64,000 bases of DNA from Stenotrophomonas sp046736075 (GCF_046736075.1 NZ_CP177163.1:372001-436000); one strand, 5' to 3'; counted from the stretch's first letter, positions 44,914 through 53,851 are shown. Made by a program: numbers and translations. Notes: generated by a model not told the origin, from the sequence alone.

Positions 44914-46659
44914 TCAGCCGCCGTACTCGCCCACCGGGCAGCCGGCGACGTCCACCTGCAGCGCCAGAATGCTGCCCGACAGCGGCGCGGCGGCCAGCTG
45001 GGTGGCCGACAGGCGGATGCGCGCGGTGGTGATGTACAGCGTTTTCATGTCCGCACCGCCAAACGCGCAACTGGTCGGGCGCGGTACCGGCAGGTCCACG
45101 GTGCGGTCCAGGCGGCCGTCCGGCGCGAAACGCCGCAGCGCCCAGCCATCCCACATGGCGCACCACAGGTACCCCTCGACATCCACGGCCAGTCCGTCCG
45201 GCATGCCGTCGGACCCGGAAAAGCGGGCGAACACGGTCTTGTTGGAGAGCGTGCCGGTCGCCAGGTCGTAGTCATAGACGTAGATCTGCCGACGCCCGGA
45301 ATCGGCCAGGTAGAAGCGTCGCGAATCCGGACTCCAGCCCAGGCCATTGCAGATGTGGAACCCGGTTTCGATCTCGGCCAGGGTGCCGTCGGTATCCAGC
45401 CGGTACAGCGCACCGCGTTCCGGGCTGGCGTCGATGGCCAGCGTACCGGCCCACAGCCGGCCGGCGGCATCGCACTTGCCATCATTGAAGCGGCGGCCGG
45501 ACATGCCCGCCGGCGACGCCAGCGCAGTCATCTCGCCCGTGGTCAGGTCCAGTGCGCGGAAGCCGCTCTGGGTGGCGGCGATGAAGCCACCGGCGCGGCG
45601 CGGCACCACCACGCCCACCAGTTCGCCCAGCGGCGTGCTGCGGGTATCACCGGTGACCAGGTTGGACAGGTTGATCGACGGCGCCAGGATATCCACCCAC
45701 AGCAGCGACCGGCTGCCAGCCAGCCAATGCGGGCCCTCGGCCAGGAACGCACTCTGGGGAACCACGCAGCGCACCTGCCGGTCGGCGGCGTGGCTGGGGG
45801 TGACGGACGTGCTGATCGACATGAAGGTCTCGCCGACGTTGCCGGAGATGCGCCGTGCCGCTTCGATCACGTCGCGCCCGAGCGCATGCAGGCGGTCCAG
45901 CGGCAGGCGGAAGGACGGGCCGCTGATGCTCACCGCACCGATCGCCTCGCCTCGGTGATCCAGGATCGGTGCCGCCACGCCACTGACGCCCAGCGCCGAT
46001 TCCTCTACCGATACCGCATAGCCGCGCGCCTTGATCAGGTCCAGCTCGCGCTGCAGTTCGTCCAGATCCAGGATCGAATGCGGGGTGAGCGGCTTGAGCG
46101 GGGTGCTGCTCAGGTAACGCTGCAGTTCGTCGGGTGGGCGATGCGACATCACGGCCTTGCCGATCGCCGTGGCGACCGCGGGCAGGCGACTGCCGACCCC
46201 GTTGGCCAGGCGCATGGCCTGTACGTGGTCGCGCTGGTCGATGATCAGGATCTCCCTGCCCTCCAGCACGCCCAGCCGGGTGGTTTCCTGGGCCAGCTCG
46301 CGCAGGCGCAGCAGCTCCGGTTCGGCAGCGCTGCGCAGGTCGAAATCGCTCCACACCCGGTGCGCCATCTCGAACAGGCGGGTTCCCAGCCGATAGGTCT
46401 GGGTGGCCTCGTCGACCCGTACCAGGCGATAGTCGATCAGCGTCTGCAGGATCCGGTGCAGGGTGCTTTTGGGCAGGCCGGAGTAGCGCCCCAGCTCACC
46501 GAAGGGCAGCGGGTGCGGCGCGTCGGCGATCAGGGTCAGCAGGCTCAGGCCCTTGGAGAGCGCCTGCGCGCCCGGGATGGCGAAGCGCTTGTCGCCGTCG
46601 CCGTCCTCCAGCGCCGTCAAGGCTTCCTCGCCGGAGGCAAGCTGTCGGGGTCGCGCCAT
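44914..46659 (-). CDS. IclR regulator fused in frame to SMP-30/gluconolactonase domain
   Basis: One uninterrupted frame of 581 residues. Residues about 25-278 are a complete IclR regulator: winged helix (GELGRYSGLPKSTLHRILQT) and effector domain (ATAIGKAVMSH, SVEESALGVSGVAAPI). Residues about 295-581 are a complete SMP-30/regucalcin beta-propeller: AEGPHW, RFNDGKCDAAGRLWAGT, NGLGWSPDSR, MPDGLAVDVEG. Metal ligands Glu, Asn and Asp are kept. An in-frame ATG at 45822 (residue 280, weak ribosome site) could also give the lactonase alone. A direct link of regulator and lactonase would let the protein sense what it hydrolyses. Not a sequencing artefact as far as the frame shows. Confidence 0.9.
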   Translation of the reverse strand: MARPRQLASGEEALTALEDGDGDKRFAIPGAQALSKGLSLLTLIADAPHPLPFGELGRYSGLPKSTLHRILQTLIDYRLVRVDEATQTYRLGTRLFEMAHRVWSDFDLRSAAEPELLRLRELAQETTRLGVLEGREILIIDQRDHVQAMRLANGVGSRLPAVATAIGKAVMSHRPPDELQRYLSSTPLKPLTPHSILDLDELQRELDLIKARGYAVSVEESALGVSGVAAPILDHRGEAIGAVSISGPSFRLPLDRLHALGRDVIEAARRISGNVGETFMSISTSVTPSHAADRQVRCVVPQSAFLAEGPHWLAGSRSLLWVDILAPSINLSNLVTGDTRSTPLGELVGVVVPRRAGGFIAATQSGFRALDLTTGEMTALASPAGMSGRRFNDGKCDAAGRLWAGTLAIDASPERGALYRLDTDGTLAEIETGFHICNGLGWSPDSRRFYLADSGRRQIYVYDYDLATGTLSNKTVFARFSGSDGMPDGLAVDVEGYLWCAMWDGWALRRFAPDGRLDRTVDLPVPRPTSCAFGGADMKTLYITTARIRLSATQLAAAPLSGSILALQVDVAGCPVGEYGG

Positions 46660-46716
46660 GTCCGGGGCTCCGTATTCACCCGCACGCGGCAGGTTGACGA
46701 GCCGGATCCTATTATC

Positions 46717-46732
46717 TAGAACACCGTTCCGC
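46717..46732 (-). promoter_or_regulatory. IclR-type operator between divergent genes
   Basis: AGAAC-ACC-GTTCC-GC palindrome. On minus, TTGCGG and TAGGAT are 17 bases apart with the palindrome between them, so a bound regulator would block its own promoter (gene start 46659). The divergent TonB-dependent receptor starts at 46945. Confidence 0.62.
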
Positions 46733-46944
46733 AAGTTGGTCCGCGGCACCGGCGGACAGGACGCCGCCTTGACCCCGGCTGCACATCCCGCAGGGCGAAG
46801 ATGGCGCGGGGAGACGAACGCATCCGGGAACTGCCACACGGTGCCCTGCCGAACCGCGCCGGTTCTGTCCTGTATCGACCCGCCCTTGTCGTTGAAGTGC
46901 CTGTCCGGGCTTGCCGGACGTACCGCGCACGTGGAAGGCGATCG

Positions 46945-49272
46945 ATGCGGAGCAGCTACCTTGCTGTGGCGATCCTGCCGTTGCTGGCTCCTGCCGCCTG
47001 GGGCCAGCGCGCGGCTGCCCCGCCGCTGGCCGGCGGGACGACGGCACCGCCAACGGTAACCGCGCTGGACGCGATCACCGTGACGGCCCAGCACCGCGAA
47101 GAGAACGCGCAGAAGATTGCGCTGGCGGTGTCGGTGGTGGACGCGCAGGTGCTGGAGCGGCAGCACATCACCGACCTCAGCGCCCTGCCCACGCGGGTTC
47201 CCAGCGTGACCTTCGCTGCCGGCAACGAGCTGCGCAACAACGCCATCCGCATCCGCGGCGTGGGCACCGACGTGTTCTCCACCGGCGTGGAGCCCAGCGT
47301 ATCCACCGTGGTCGATGGCGTGGTCCTGCAACGCCCCGGCGCTGCATTTGGCGAGCTGGTCGATGTTGATCGCGTGGAAGTGCTGCGTGGCCCGCAGGGC
47401 ACGCTGTTCGGCAAGAACGCGTCGGCCGGCGTGATCAGCGTGATCACCCGCGCGCCGGACTTCGAACGCCGCAGCGGCACCCTGGGCGCGATGCTGGCAC
47501 AGGGCGACGAACAGCGGCTGGACGGCGCGTTGTCCGGACCGCTGGGCGACGGGCTGGCGTATCGCGTGGCGGGCGTCCTGCATCACCAGGGCGGCGATGT
47601 GCGGAACCTGCGCGATGGTCGCTGGCTGAACGGCCAGACCCACTCGAGCGTGCGCGGCAAGCTGGGATGGCGCACGCCCGATGCGCGCTCGGATGCGACG
47701 CTGAGCGTGGACTACAGCGATCTCGATGCGAGGTGCTGCGCGCTGCCACTGCGGGTGGCCAGCAGCGATCCGCGCGCACTGCCCAGCGCCGCGGAGGTGG
47801 GCAACGGCAACACCGCCGTCAACAACGACGTGACCCCGTTCGTGCGCCAGACCAGTTATGGCATCGCACTGACGGCCAACCTGGCCTGGCGCGACCACAC
47901 GCTGACCAGCATCAGCGCCTGGCGCAGATTCGACAACCGCAGCAATGTGGATCTGGACGATACCCAGGCACGCCTGATCACCGCCAACGTCAACATCGAA
48001 TCCAGCCGCACGGTTTCGCAGGAACTGCGCCTGGCATCCCCGATCGGCGCGGCCATCGACTATGTGGTGGGCGCGTTCTACTACGATGGCGCGGTCTACA
48101 ACCGTCTGGACCGCCGCGGCCTGAACATCACTGCGGTGACCGCGCTGCAGCCCAATGGCGAGGTGCTGCCCCGTGTGGCGGACGATGTCGCGGTACTGGC
48201 CGGGCACTCGCGGGTGGACAGCCGCAATGTGTCGCTGTTTGGCCAGGGCAACTGGCACATGCACGACCGTGTCACCCTGACCGCAGGCGTACGCGTCATC
48301 GACGACGTCCAGCGGCTGCGTTTCGTGCGCCCCGTGGCGGGCTACTTCAACGGCACCGACCAGCCCGCCACCAATCCCGCCTTCGGCCCGGTCAGCGGCC
48401 GCTACCGCGACCGCGCAACCATCGGCAAGGCCAGCGTGGCGTACGCACCGTCGGCGGACATCACCACCTACCTCGCCTGGAGCAGCGGCTACAAGAGCCA
48501 GGGCCTGGCCGCCACGCTGGGCCTCACGGCCGCCCAGTTCGCCCAGCTGCCCGCACCGGCGGAGACCACGGATCTGTTCGAGGCCGGCGTGAAAAGCACG
48601 GTGTTCGACAACGCCCTGATGCTCAACCTCACCGCATTCCACACCCGCATCGCGGACTACCAGGCGCAGACGTACAACGCGGCCAGCGGCCTGTTCCTGC
48701 TGACCAGCGCCGGCGGCGTGTCCATCGACGGCGTGGAGCTGGAGTTCACCGCACGACCGCATGCGTACATCAGCGTGACCGGCGGTGCGACGTGGCTGGA
48801 TGCGCGCTTCGACGGCGTTCGCGCCGGACCGTGCTACACCGGGCAGAGCGTGGCACAGGGCTGCCTACCCGCCGCGCCCGGCGCTGCGGCAGTGCAGGAC
48901 CTGGACGGCAAGCCCTTCATGAACGCGCCGCGCTGGCGCTATGTGCTCGGTGCCCGCTACGACGCGCCGCTGACATCGCAGGTGGACCTGTTCGTACAGG
49001 CCGATTACCGCTGGCAGGACGCCGTGGTGCTGGACATCAGCCAGAACCCGCAGATGGTCCAGGCGGCCTACGGCATCGTCGACCTGTCGATGGGCCTGAT
49101 CTTCGCCGCGGGCCGGTATGAGCTGGGGCTGTTCGTGAAAAACCTGGCCGACCAGGCCTACGTGGCCAACATCATGGCGGTAAGCACCGCGGGCGGCGCC
49201 AATGCCTACGCGCAGCAGTTGGCACGTGATGCACGGCGTTACGCAGGACTGGGATTCCGGATGCATTTCTGA
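46945..49272 (+). CDS. TonB-dependent receptor, likely sugar/organic substrate uptake
   Basis: The 775-residue protein starts at the ATG at 46945 after GGAAGG; the longer frame adds a non-signal extension. Signal peptide to about PAAWGQ. TonB box region TALDAITVTAQ, plug (VPSVTFAAGNELRNNAIRIRG, VDVDRVEVLRGPQGTLFGKN) and a barrel ending GLGFRMHF. The layout (QGTLFGKNASAG) is of the CirA/FyuA-like group common in carbohydrate utilisation loci of xanthomonads. It is divergent from the IclR-SMP30 gene and 32 bases before a symporter gene. Confidence 0.93.
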   Translation: MRSSYLAVAILPLLAPAAWGQRAAAPPLAGGTTAPPTVTALDAITVTAQHREENAQKIALAVSVVDAQVLERQHITDLSALPTRVPSVTFAAGNELRNNAIRIRGVGTDVFSTGVEPSVSTVVDGVVLQRPGAAFGELVDVDRVEVLRGPQGTLFGKNASAGVISVITRAPDFERRSGTLGAMLAQGDEQRLDGALSGPLGDGLAYRVAGVLHHQGGDVRNLRDGRWLNGQTHSSVRGKLGWRTPDARSDATLSVDYSDLDARCCALPLRVASSDPRALPSAAEVGNGNTAVNNDVTPFVRQTSYGIALTANLAWRDHTLTSISAWRRFDNRSNVDLDDTQARLITANVNIESSRTVSQELRLASPIGAAIDYVVGAFYYDGAVYNRLDRRGLNITAVTALQPNGEVLPRVADDVAVLAGHSRVDSRNVSLFGQGNWHMHDRVTLTAGVRVIDDVQRLRFVRPVAGYFNGTDQPATNPAFGPVSGRYRDRATIGKASVAYAPSADITTYLAWSSGYKSQGLAATLGLTAAQFAQLPAPAETTDLFEAGVKSTVFDNALMLNLTAFHTRIADYQAQTYNAASGLFLLTSAGGVSIDGVELEFTARPHAYISVTGGATWLDARFDGVRAGPCYTGQSVAQGCLPAAPGAAAVQDLDGKPFMNAPRWRYVLGARYDAPLTSQVDLFVQADYRWQDAVVLDISQNPQMVQAAYGIVDLSMGLIFAAGRYELGLFVKNLADQAYVANIMAVSTAGGANAYAQQLARDARRYAGLGFRMHF

Positions 49273-49304
49273 GGGCATCGCGCGGTGGACGGCAAGGAGC
49301 GGAC

Positions 49305-51002
49305 GTGGCGTTGATCGACTTCCTGGTGCTGGGCGGCTATCTGCTGGGCACGCTGGCCGTGGGCCTGTACTACGCCCGGCGCAACCGGCGTTCGCGCGAC
49401 ATGTTCGCTGCGGGGGGCCGCTCGCCGTGGTGGGTGGCGGGACTGAGCAGCTTCATGACGCTCAAGTCCGCCGGCACGTTCGTGGTGTGGGGCGGGCTGG
49501 CCTACCGCGAGGGCGTGGTTGCCATCGCGATCAACACCTGCATCGGTGTCGCCGGGCTGCTGGTGGGCTGGCGGGTTGCCGGCCGCTGGCGCCGGACCGG
49601 CGTAGGCACGCCGGCCGAGTTCGTCGCACTGCGCTTCGGCCCGTCGGCCGTGCAGCTGTACACCTGGGCGATGATGGCCGTACGCATCCTCTCCACCGGC
49701 GTGGCCCTGTATGCGCTGGCGGTGATGCTGGTGGCGCTGGTGCCGCTGGCACCGGGCCACCCGCTGCGCGACGCCGCCACCGGCCACCTGTCGCTGGCGT
49801 TCGCGATCGTGCTGTTCGGCGCCATCGTGGTGACCTACACCGTGGCCGGCGGGTTGTGGGCGGTCCTGATGACCGACGTGCTGCAGTTCATCGTGCTCCA
49901 GCTGGCCGTGCTGTTCGTGATTCCGCTGCTGTGGCTGGAGGTGCACGCCAGCGCACCGGCCGCCACGCTGCCGGACGGCTTTTTCCTGCCGTTCTCGGAC
50001 CGGTACACGCTGTGGTTCATGGCCGGCTGGGTTGCCGTGCACTTCTTTCTGGTCGGCGCGGAATGGGCATTCGCGCAGCGCTACATCTGCGTGCCGAGCG
50101 AACGCGATGCACGCCGCAGCGCCTGGCTGTTCGGCGTGTTGTATCTGGTTAGCCCGGCGGTGTGGCTGACCCCACCCATCCTGTTCCGCATGCTGCAGGC
50201 CGATGCCGATCCCGAACAGGCCTACATCCTCGCCAGCCAGCGGGTGCTGCCGGCGGGCATGCTCGGCGTGATGATGGCGGCGATGTTCTCGGCCACGGCC
50301 AGTGCGATCAGCGGCCAGATCAATGTGTTTGCCGGCGTGTTGACCGAACAGTTCTACCGGCCCTGGCTCGGCGACGCATGGAGCGAACGCCGGCTGGTGG
50401 CGGCCGGCCGCGCGTTCGCCCTGGCGATCGGTGCGGCGCTGATCGGGGTGGCGCTGTGCGTGCCGCGCATGGGCGGCGCGGAGACCATCGTGCTGACGGT
50501 GACCGGCATGCTGTTCGGACCACTGATGGCCCCCACGCTGTGGGGCCTGCTGAGCGGCCGCATCGGCACGGTCACGGTATTCGTCACCGCCCTGGCGAGC
50601 TTCACTGCCGGGATGGTGGTGCGCATTGGACTGGGGCCGGGCGGCGCGTGGGCCAGCAGCACGGCGGGGAGGTGGATCCACGCCAATCCGCGGCTGACCG
50701 ACGTGCTGGTCGGCGCCGTGCTGCCGGTGCTGATCCTGACCGTCTCACAGCTGTGCGCGCGACGGGACCAGCCGCAGTGGCGGGTCATCCGCGCGCGCAT
50801 GGACGCCTACGCGCCGACGCCGTTGGGCGCGGACGACGCAGGCGCCCTCGCCCCGGCACGGGTGGTGGCGATCGGGCTGGGGGCAACGGGCCTGCTCAGC
50901 CTGGGCCTGCTCGCCGTGAACCAGCACGGGCACCTCGCGCTGCTGCTGTTCGGCGTGGTGCTGCTGGTGCTGGCGCGGCTGGCGTGGCGTGTACCGCATT
51001 GA
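49305..51002 (+). CDS. sodium:solute symporter (SSS family)
   Basis: It has 565 residues from a GTG preceded by AAGGAG. Thirteen to fourteen membrane segments; the family pattern GGYLLGTLAVGLYYARR, AGGRSPWWVAGLSSFMT and the central AMFSATASAISGQINVFAGVLTEQFYRP element (shown in part) mark SSS transporters for sugars, amino acids or organic acids. It is downstream of the TonB-dependent receptor, so the two give outer- and inner-membrane uptake of the same substrate, which the SDR and lactonase then oxidise. Confidence 0.93.
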   Translation: MALIDFLVLGGYLLGTLAVGLYYARRNRRSRDMFAAGGRSPWWVAGLSSFMTLKSAGTFVVWGGLAYREGVVAIAINTCIGVAGLLVGWRVAGRWRRTGVGTPAEFVALRFGPSAVQLYTWAMMAVRILSTGVALYALAVMLVALVPLAPGHPLRDAATGHLSLAFAIVLFGAIVVTYTVAGGLWAVLMTDVLQFIVLQLAVLFVIPLLWLEVHASAPAATLPDGFFLPFSDRYTLWFMAGWVAVHFFLVGAEWAFAQRYICVPSERDARRSAWLFGVLYLVSPAVWLTPPILFRMLQADADPEQAYILASQRVLPAGMLGVMMAAMFSATASAISGQINVFAGVLTEQFYRPWLGDAWSERRLVAAGRAFALAIGAALIGVALCVPRMGGAETIVLTVTGMLFGPLMAPTLWGLLSGRIGTVTVFVTALASFTAGMVVRIGLGPGGAWASSTAGRWIHANPRLTDVLVGAVLPVLILTVSQLCARRDQPQWRVIRARMDAYAPTPLGADDAGALAPARVVAIGLGATGLLSLGLLAVNQHGHLALLLFGVVLLVLARLAWRVPH

Positions 51003-51030
51003 GCCGGCACCGTCCCCATCTGGCCCGCGC

Positions 51031-51044
51031 TTGACCTGCATCAA
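51031..51044 (+). promoter_or_regulatory. FNR/Anr box, class II-like promoter
   Basis: TTGACCTGCATCAA. The -10-like TACTGT at 51067-51072 begins 29.5 bases from the centre. It would drive the secreted protein at 51107. Confidence 0.8.
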
Positions 51045-51106
51045 GTGGCCGCCCCGCCCTGCCGCCTACTGTCTGGGCCGCTCCCCCCTTTCCTGGAGAT
51101 AGTGCG

Positions 51107-51703
51107 ATGAAGCGGCTTTCCATCGGAGTGGCGTTGCTGCTCCTCCTTCCCGTGAGTGCCCTGCAGGCGCAGGCCGCCCCCAGGACCGATACCCCGGCCG
51201 AGACCGGCGTGGAGCCGATGCCGGCGGCCAACTGGCTGTTCGTGCAGACCGGCAACGGCTTCCAGTCCGACGGCAAGACCCTCACCATCCAGGGCGTTGG
51301 TGGGCAGACACTGATGTTCACCGACCGTCCCGAACGCATGACCGGCGATGTCGCCACGGCCAGGTTCGTCAGCTACTGGGGCAGCGGCAAGGACGATTTC
51401 GAGAAGGACCCACCCAATGCCACCGTCTCGACCGTGGTCAATGGCAAGACCGACCTGACCGTGGTCGAGCTGCGCAACCCGCGCCTGAGCGGCGGCAACC
51501 TCACCTACGACATCCGCACGCTGGGCGGCACCCTGCCCGATGCCGGTCAACAGGTGAGCGTCTTCATCGACTGGTGGTATGGCCCGGCGATGTACGGCCC
51601 GCGTCCGTGGGGCTGGGGAGGCGGTCCACGCAACTATCCCGGCGGACGCTGCTGGCGTGGCCCTTACGGCCACCTGCACTGCCGGCCGTGGTGGGGTTAC
51701 TGA
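51107..51703 (+). CDS. secreted protein with Gly/Pro/Trp-rich tail, unknown function
   Basis: The 198-residue protein starts at the ATG at 51107, after GGAG. Signal peptide ending near LQAQAAP (about 24). The middle (about 40-150) is beta-rich with alternating hydrophobics (LTIQGVGGQTLMFTDRPERM). The last 45 residues are a Gly/Pro/Trp/Arg-rich tail (YGPRPWGWGGG ... RPWWGY) with a Cys pair. It is a single-gene unit under an FNR-type promoter. I do not recognise the family. Confidence 0.72.
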   Translation: MKRLSIGVALLLLLPVSALQAQAAPRTDTPAETGVEPMPAANWLFVQTGNGFQSDGKTLTIQGVGGQTLMFTDRPERMTGDVATARFVSYWGSGKDDFEKDPPNATVSTVVNGKTDLTVVELRNPRLSGGNLTYDIRTLGGTLPDAGQQVSVFIDWWYGPAMYGPRPWGWGGGPRNYPGGRCWRGPYGHLHCRPWWGY

Positions 51704-51710
51704 TCGGCCC

Positions 51711-51740
51711 CGGGGCAGCACGCGTATCGGTGCTGCCCCG
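51711..51740. terminator. hairpin between convergent genes (no T tract)
   Basis: CGGGGCAGCAC (51711-51721) and GTGCTGCCCCG (51730-51740) form an 11-base perfect stem with 8-base loop between the genes ending at 51703 and 51768. Without a T run it may only protect or attenuate transcripts. Confidence 0.5.
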
Positions 51741-51767
51741 CGTCGCTGCGGTGGGCCGGCCCTGCAT

Positions 51768-53006
51768 TCAGTGCGGGCAGTCGTCCGGCGCAGGGGTTGA
51801 GCCGGCCAGCCGGTCGCCGATCCAGCCGGTGGCCGCCGCGGCACTGTCGCGGGCGATGAAGCCGTGCCCCACCTTGGGCAGCGACACCCATCGCACCGGG
51901 CTGCCTTGGTCGCAGAGGCGTTGGCGATAGGCGGCGGTGACCGCAGGGCGAACCAGCGTATCGGCCTCCCCCTGCGCGATGAACACCGGCAGGGACGCTG
52001 GCGGCAGGCCGGGAATGTTCTCCTGCAGCAGGCGCGTCCACGGCGCCACTGCGGCGATGTCCGGCACCGACAGAAACTGCCGCTTGAGCCGACGCCCCGA
52101 CCATTTGCGCTCCACCAGGTCGTAGGCCGTTTCGATGCACTCGGCGGCCAGCGCGTTCATCGATGGCGCGGCGCTGGGCTGCAGCACATCATCGAGCGGC
52201 AAACCGTACACGCGGTGCCAGGACCACAGCGTCATCGCGGTGATGTTGCGCCCGCCATCGGAGCCGGCGTCGTCGCGCAGCAGCGTATCGAGCGCGGTCG
52301 CCGGTGCCGCCACCGCGACACCCACCAGCGTGGATTCGGGCAGATAGGACGCCGCGATGCCCGCGGCGAACAACGCCGCATGCCCGCCTTGGGAATGGCC
52401 CCACACCGCATAGCGGCGTCCGGCCTGCGCACCGGGCAGCGCGCTGGCCGCGCGGACCGAGTCGAGCACGGCGCGGGCTTCGCTGATGCCAACCAGATAC
52501 GGATGTGGACCGGGCGTACCCAGCCCCGGGTAGTCGGTCGCGACGACGATGTTGCCCTGGGCGAGCAGCGCCGCCAGTCCCTGGATGTCGCGGAAGCGCG
52601 CGCGAGCGAGCGACGGCGCGCACTGCGGTTCGACACCGGAGGTCGGATGCGCCCACGCAACGATGGCCCGCCCCTGCACTGGTGCCGGCAGGGTCGGCAC
52701 CAGTGCCACCGCCGAGACGGCAATCGGGGTGTCGTCCGGCGCGCGCGAACGGTACAGCAGGCGATAGCCGACCGCCCCGGCCGGTGCATCGTTGATCGGC
52801 TCCATGCGGATCAGCGTCCCGGGAGCACCCGCCAGCGCGGCGGCGTCCGGCTGGTAGAAGGCCGGGATGGGCGCGCGGGCCCAGGCCGGGCCGGCCAGCC
52901 CACCCGGGACCACCAGCATCAGCGCGCAGGCCAGCCGCCAGCGGGCGGGCCAGCCCCCCGATCGGTGCAGGTCAACACGTGGGCGTCGCCGTGTCGAAAT
53001 GGTCAC
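51768..53006 (-). CDS. secretory lipase-family alpha/beta hydrolase
   Basis: It has 412 residues from a GTG at 53006 with AGGAG 6 bases upstream. N-terminal signal (LACALMLVVPGGLAGPAWA, about 28-45). Alpha/beta hydrolase fold of the secretory lipase (LIP) group: the nucleophile in VWGHSQGGHAAL, the Asp region QGEADTLV and His in PKVGHGFIA. Such enzymes cleave esters outside the cytosol. It is placed under an FNR-type promoter on the minus strand, so expression may rise at low oxygen. The substrate is unknown. Confidence 0.88.
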   Translation of the reverse strand: MTISTRRRPRVDLHRSGGWPARWRLACALMLVVPGGLAGPAWARAPIPAFYQPDAAALAGAPGTLIRMEPINDAPAGAVGYRLLYRSRAPDDTPIAVSAVALVPTLPAPVQGRAIVAWAHPTSGVEPQCAPSLARARFRDIQGLAALLAQGNIVVATDYPGLGTPGPHPYLVGISEARAVLDSVRAASALPGAQAGRRYAVWGHSQGGHAALFAAGIAASYLPESTLVGVAVAAPATALDTLLRDDAGSDGGRNITAMTLWSWHRVYGLPLDDVLQPSAAPSMNALAAECIETAYDLVERKWSGRRLKRQFLSVPDIAAVAPWTRLLQENIPGLPPASLPVFIAQGEADTLVRPAVTAAYRQRLCDQGSPVRWVSLPKVGHGFIARDSAAAATGWIGDRLAGSTPAPDDCPH

Positions 53007-53061
53007 GTGGGTCTCCTGATGGGAAGCGCATTCCAGCGTACGTGCCGATTCCGGCCCGGGC

Positions 53062-53075
53062 TTGACCTGGATCAA
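53062..53075 (-). promoter_or_regulatory. FNR/Anr box, class II-like promoter of lipase
   Basis: TTGACCTGGATCAA on plus, TTGATCCAGGTCAA on minus. On minus the -10-like TACGCT (53040-53035) begins 28.5 bases from the centre. No good -10 is seen towards the plus-strand MarC gene. Confidence 0.75.
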
Positions 53076-53147
53076 GCCGTGGTCACCGCCGGGCCGCCAT
53101 CGTGGTGCCTTGTCCAAGACGTGCGATGCGGCGGAGGCCGGCCTGCC

Positions 53148-53825
53148 ATGTGGAACGATTTCACGCATGCCTTCCTGGTGATCTTCACCAGCCTGCTGCC
53201 CGTGGTGAATCCGCCCGGCTCGGCCCTGATGGTGCTGGGCATCCTGCCCGACGCCACGCCTGCCCAACGGACCCACGTGGCACGCGCGGTCGCCCTGAAC
53301 AGCCTGGTGATGCTGGCCACGTCGATCGGCGTCGGCGCGTATGTCCTGTCGTTCTTCGGCATTTCCATCCCGGTGCTGCGGCTGGCTGGCGGCCTGGTCA
53401 TCGCGGCCACCGGCTGGCGGCTGCTGCAGGCCCCCGCACAGCCGGACCGTAGCTCGCTGGCAGGCGCCGCAGAGGAGGAAGCCAGGGACGATACCGATGC
53501 CACGCTGGCCTCGCAGATCTTCTACCCCTTCACCCTGCCCATCACCGTGGGGCCCGGCTCGATCGCCGTGGCGATCGCCGTGGGCACCAGTTCGCCGGCC
53601 GAGGGACCGGCGCTGGTCCACGTCGCGGCCGCAAGCGCCGCGCTGCTGGTGTTGTGCGCGTTGATCTACCTGTGCATGCGCTATGCCTGCCGCCTGCAGT
53701 CGCTGCTGGGCCGGACCGGCATGCAGGTGGTACTGCGGCTGCTGGCCTTCGTGATCCTGTGCATCGGTGTGCAGATCGGCTGGCTGGGGCTGTCCGAACT
53801 GCTCGGCCTGCCGCAGACGCATTGA
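53148..53825 (+). CDS. MarC-family integral membrane protein
   Basis: It has 225 residues from the ATG at 53148. Six membrane helices with the MarC signatures FLVIFTSLLPVVNPPGSALM near the N-terminus and YPFTLPITVGPGSIAVAIA in the middle. MarC/YchE proteins have no proven transport function; the name does not imply drug resistance. It is divergent from the lipase gene and shares its regulatory gap. Confidence 0.9.
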   Translation: MWNDFTHAFLVIFTSLLPVVNPPGSALMVLGILPDATPAQRTHVARAVALNSLVMLATSIGVGAYVLSFFGISIPVLRLAGGLVIAATGWRLLQAPAQPDRSSLAGAAEEEARDDTDATLASQIFYPFTLPITVGPGSIAVAIAVGTSSPAEGPALVHVAAASAALLVLCALIYLCMRYACRLQSLLGRTGMQVVLRLLAFVILCIGVQIGWLGLSELLGLPQTH

Positions 53826-53837
53826 CCTGCGCCGCGC

Positions 53838-53851
53838 TTGACCCAGGTCAA
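53838..53851 (+). promoter_or_regulatory. FNR/Anr box, near class II promoter
   Basis: TTGACCCAGGTCAA. A weaker -10-like TAGCCT at 53873-53878 begins 28.5 bases from the centre. It would drive the FAD monooxygenase at 53909. Confidence 0.7.

Noticed and set aside
46694..46715. plus-strand promoter TTGACG plus TATTAT
   Set aside because: The spacing is only about 10 bases, too short for a sigma-70 promoter. The minus-strand pair with 17 bases is better.
46660..48762. N-terminal extension of the IclR-SMP30 frame to 1282 residues
   Set aside because: The extra part is antisense to the TonB-dependent receptor gene. The ATG at 46659 starts the conserved IclR protein.
53062..53148. FNR control of the MarC gene
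   Set aside because: The box is symmetric, but no -10-like hexamer lies at the right distance on plus; the minus side has TACGCT.
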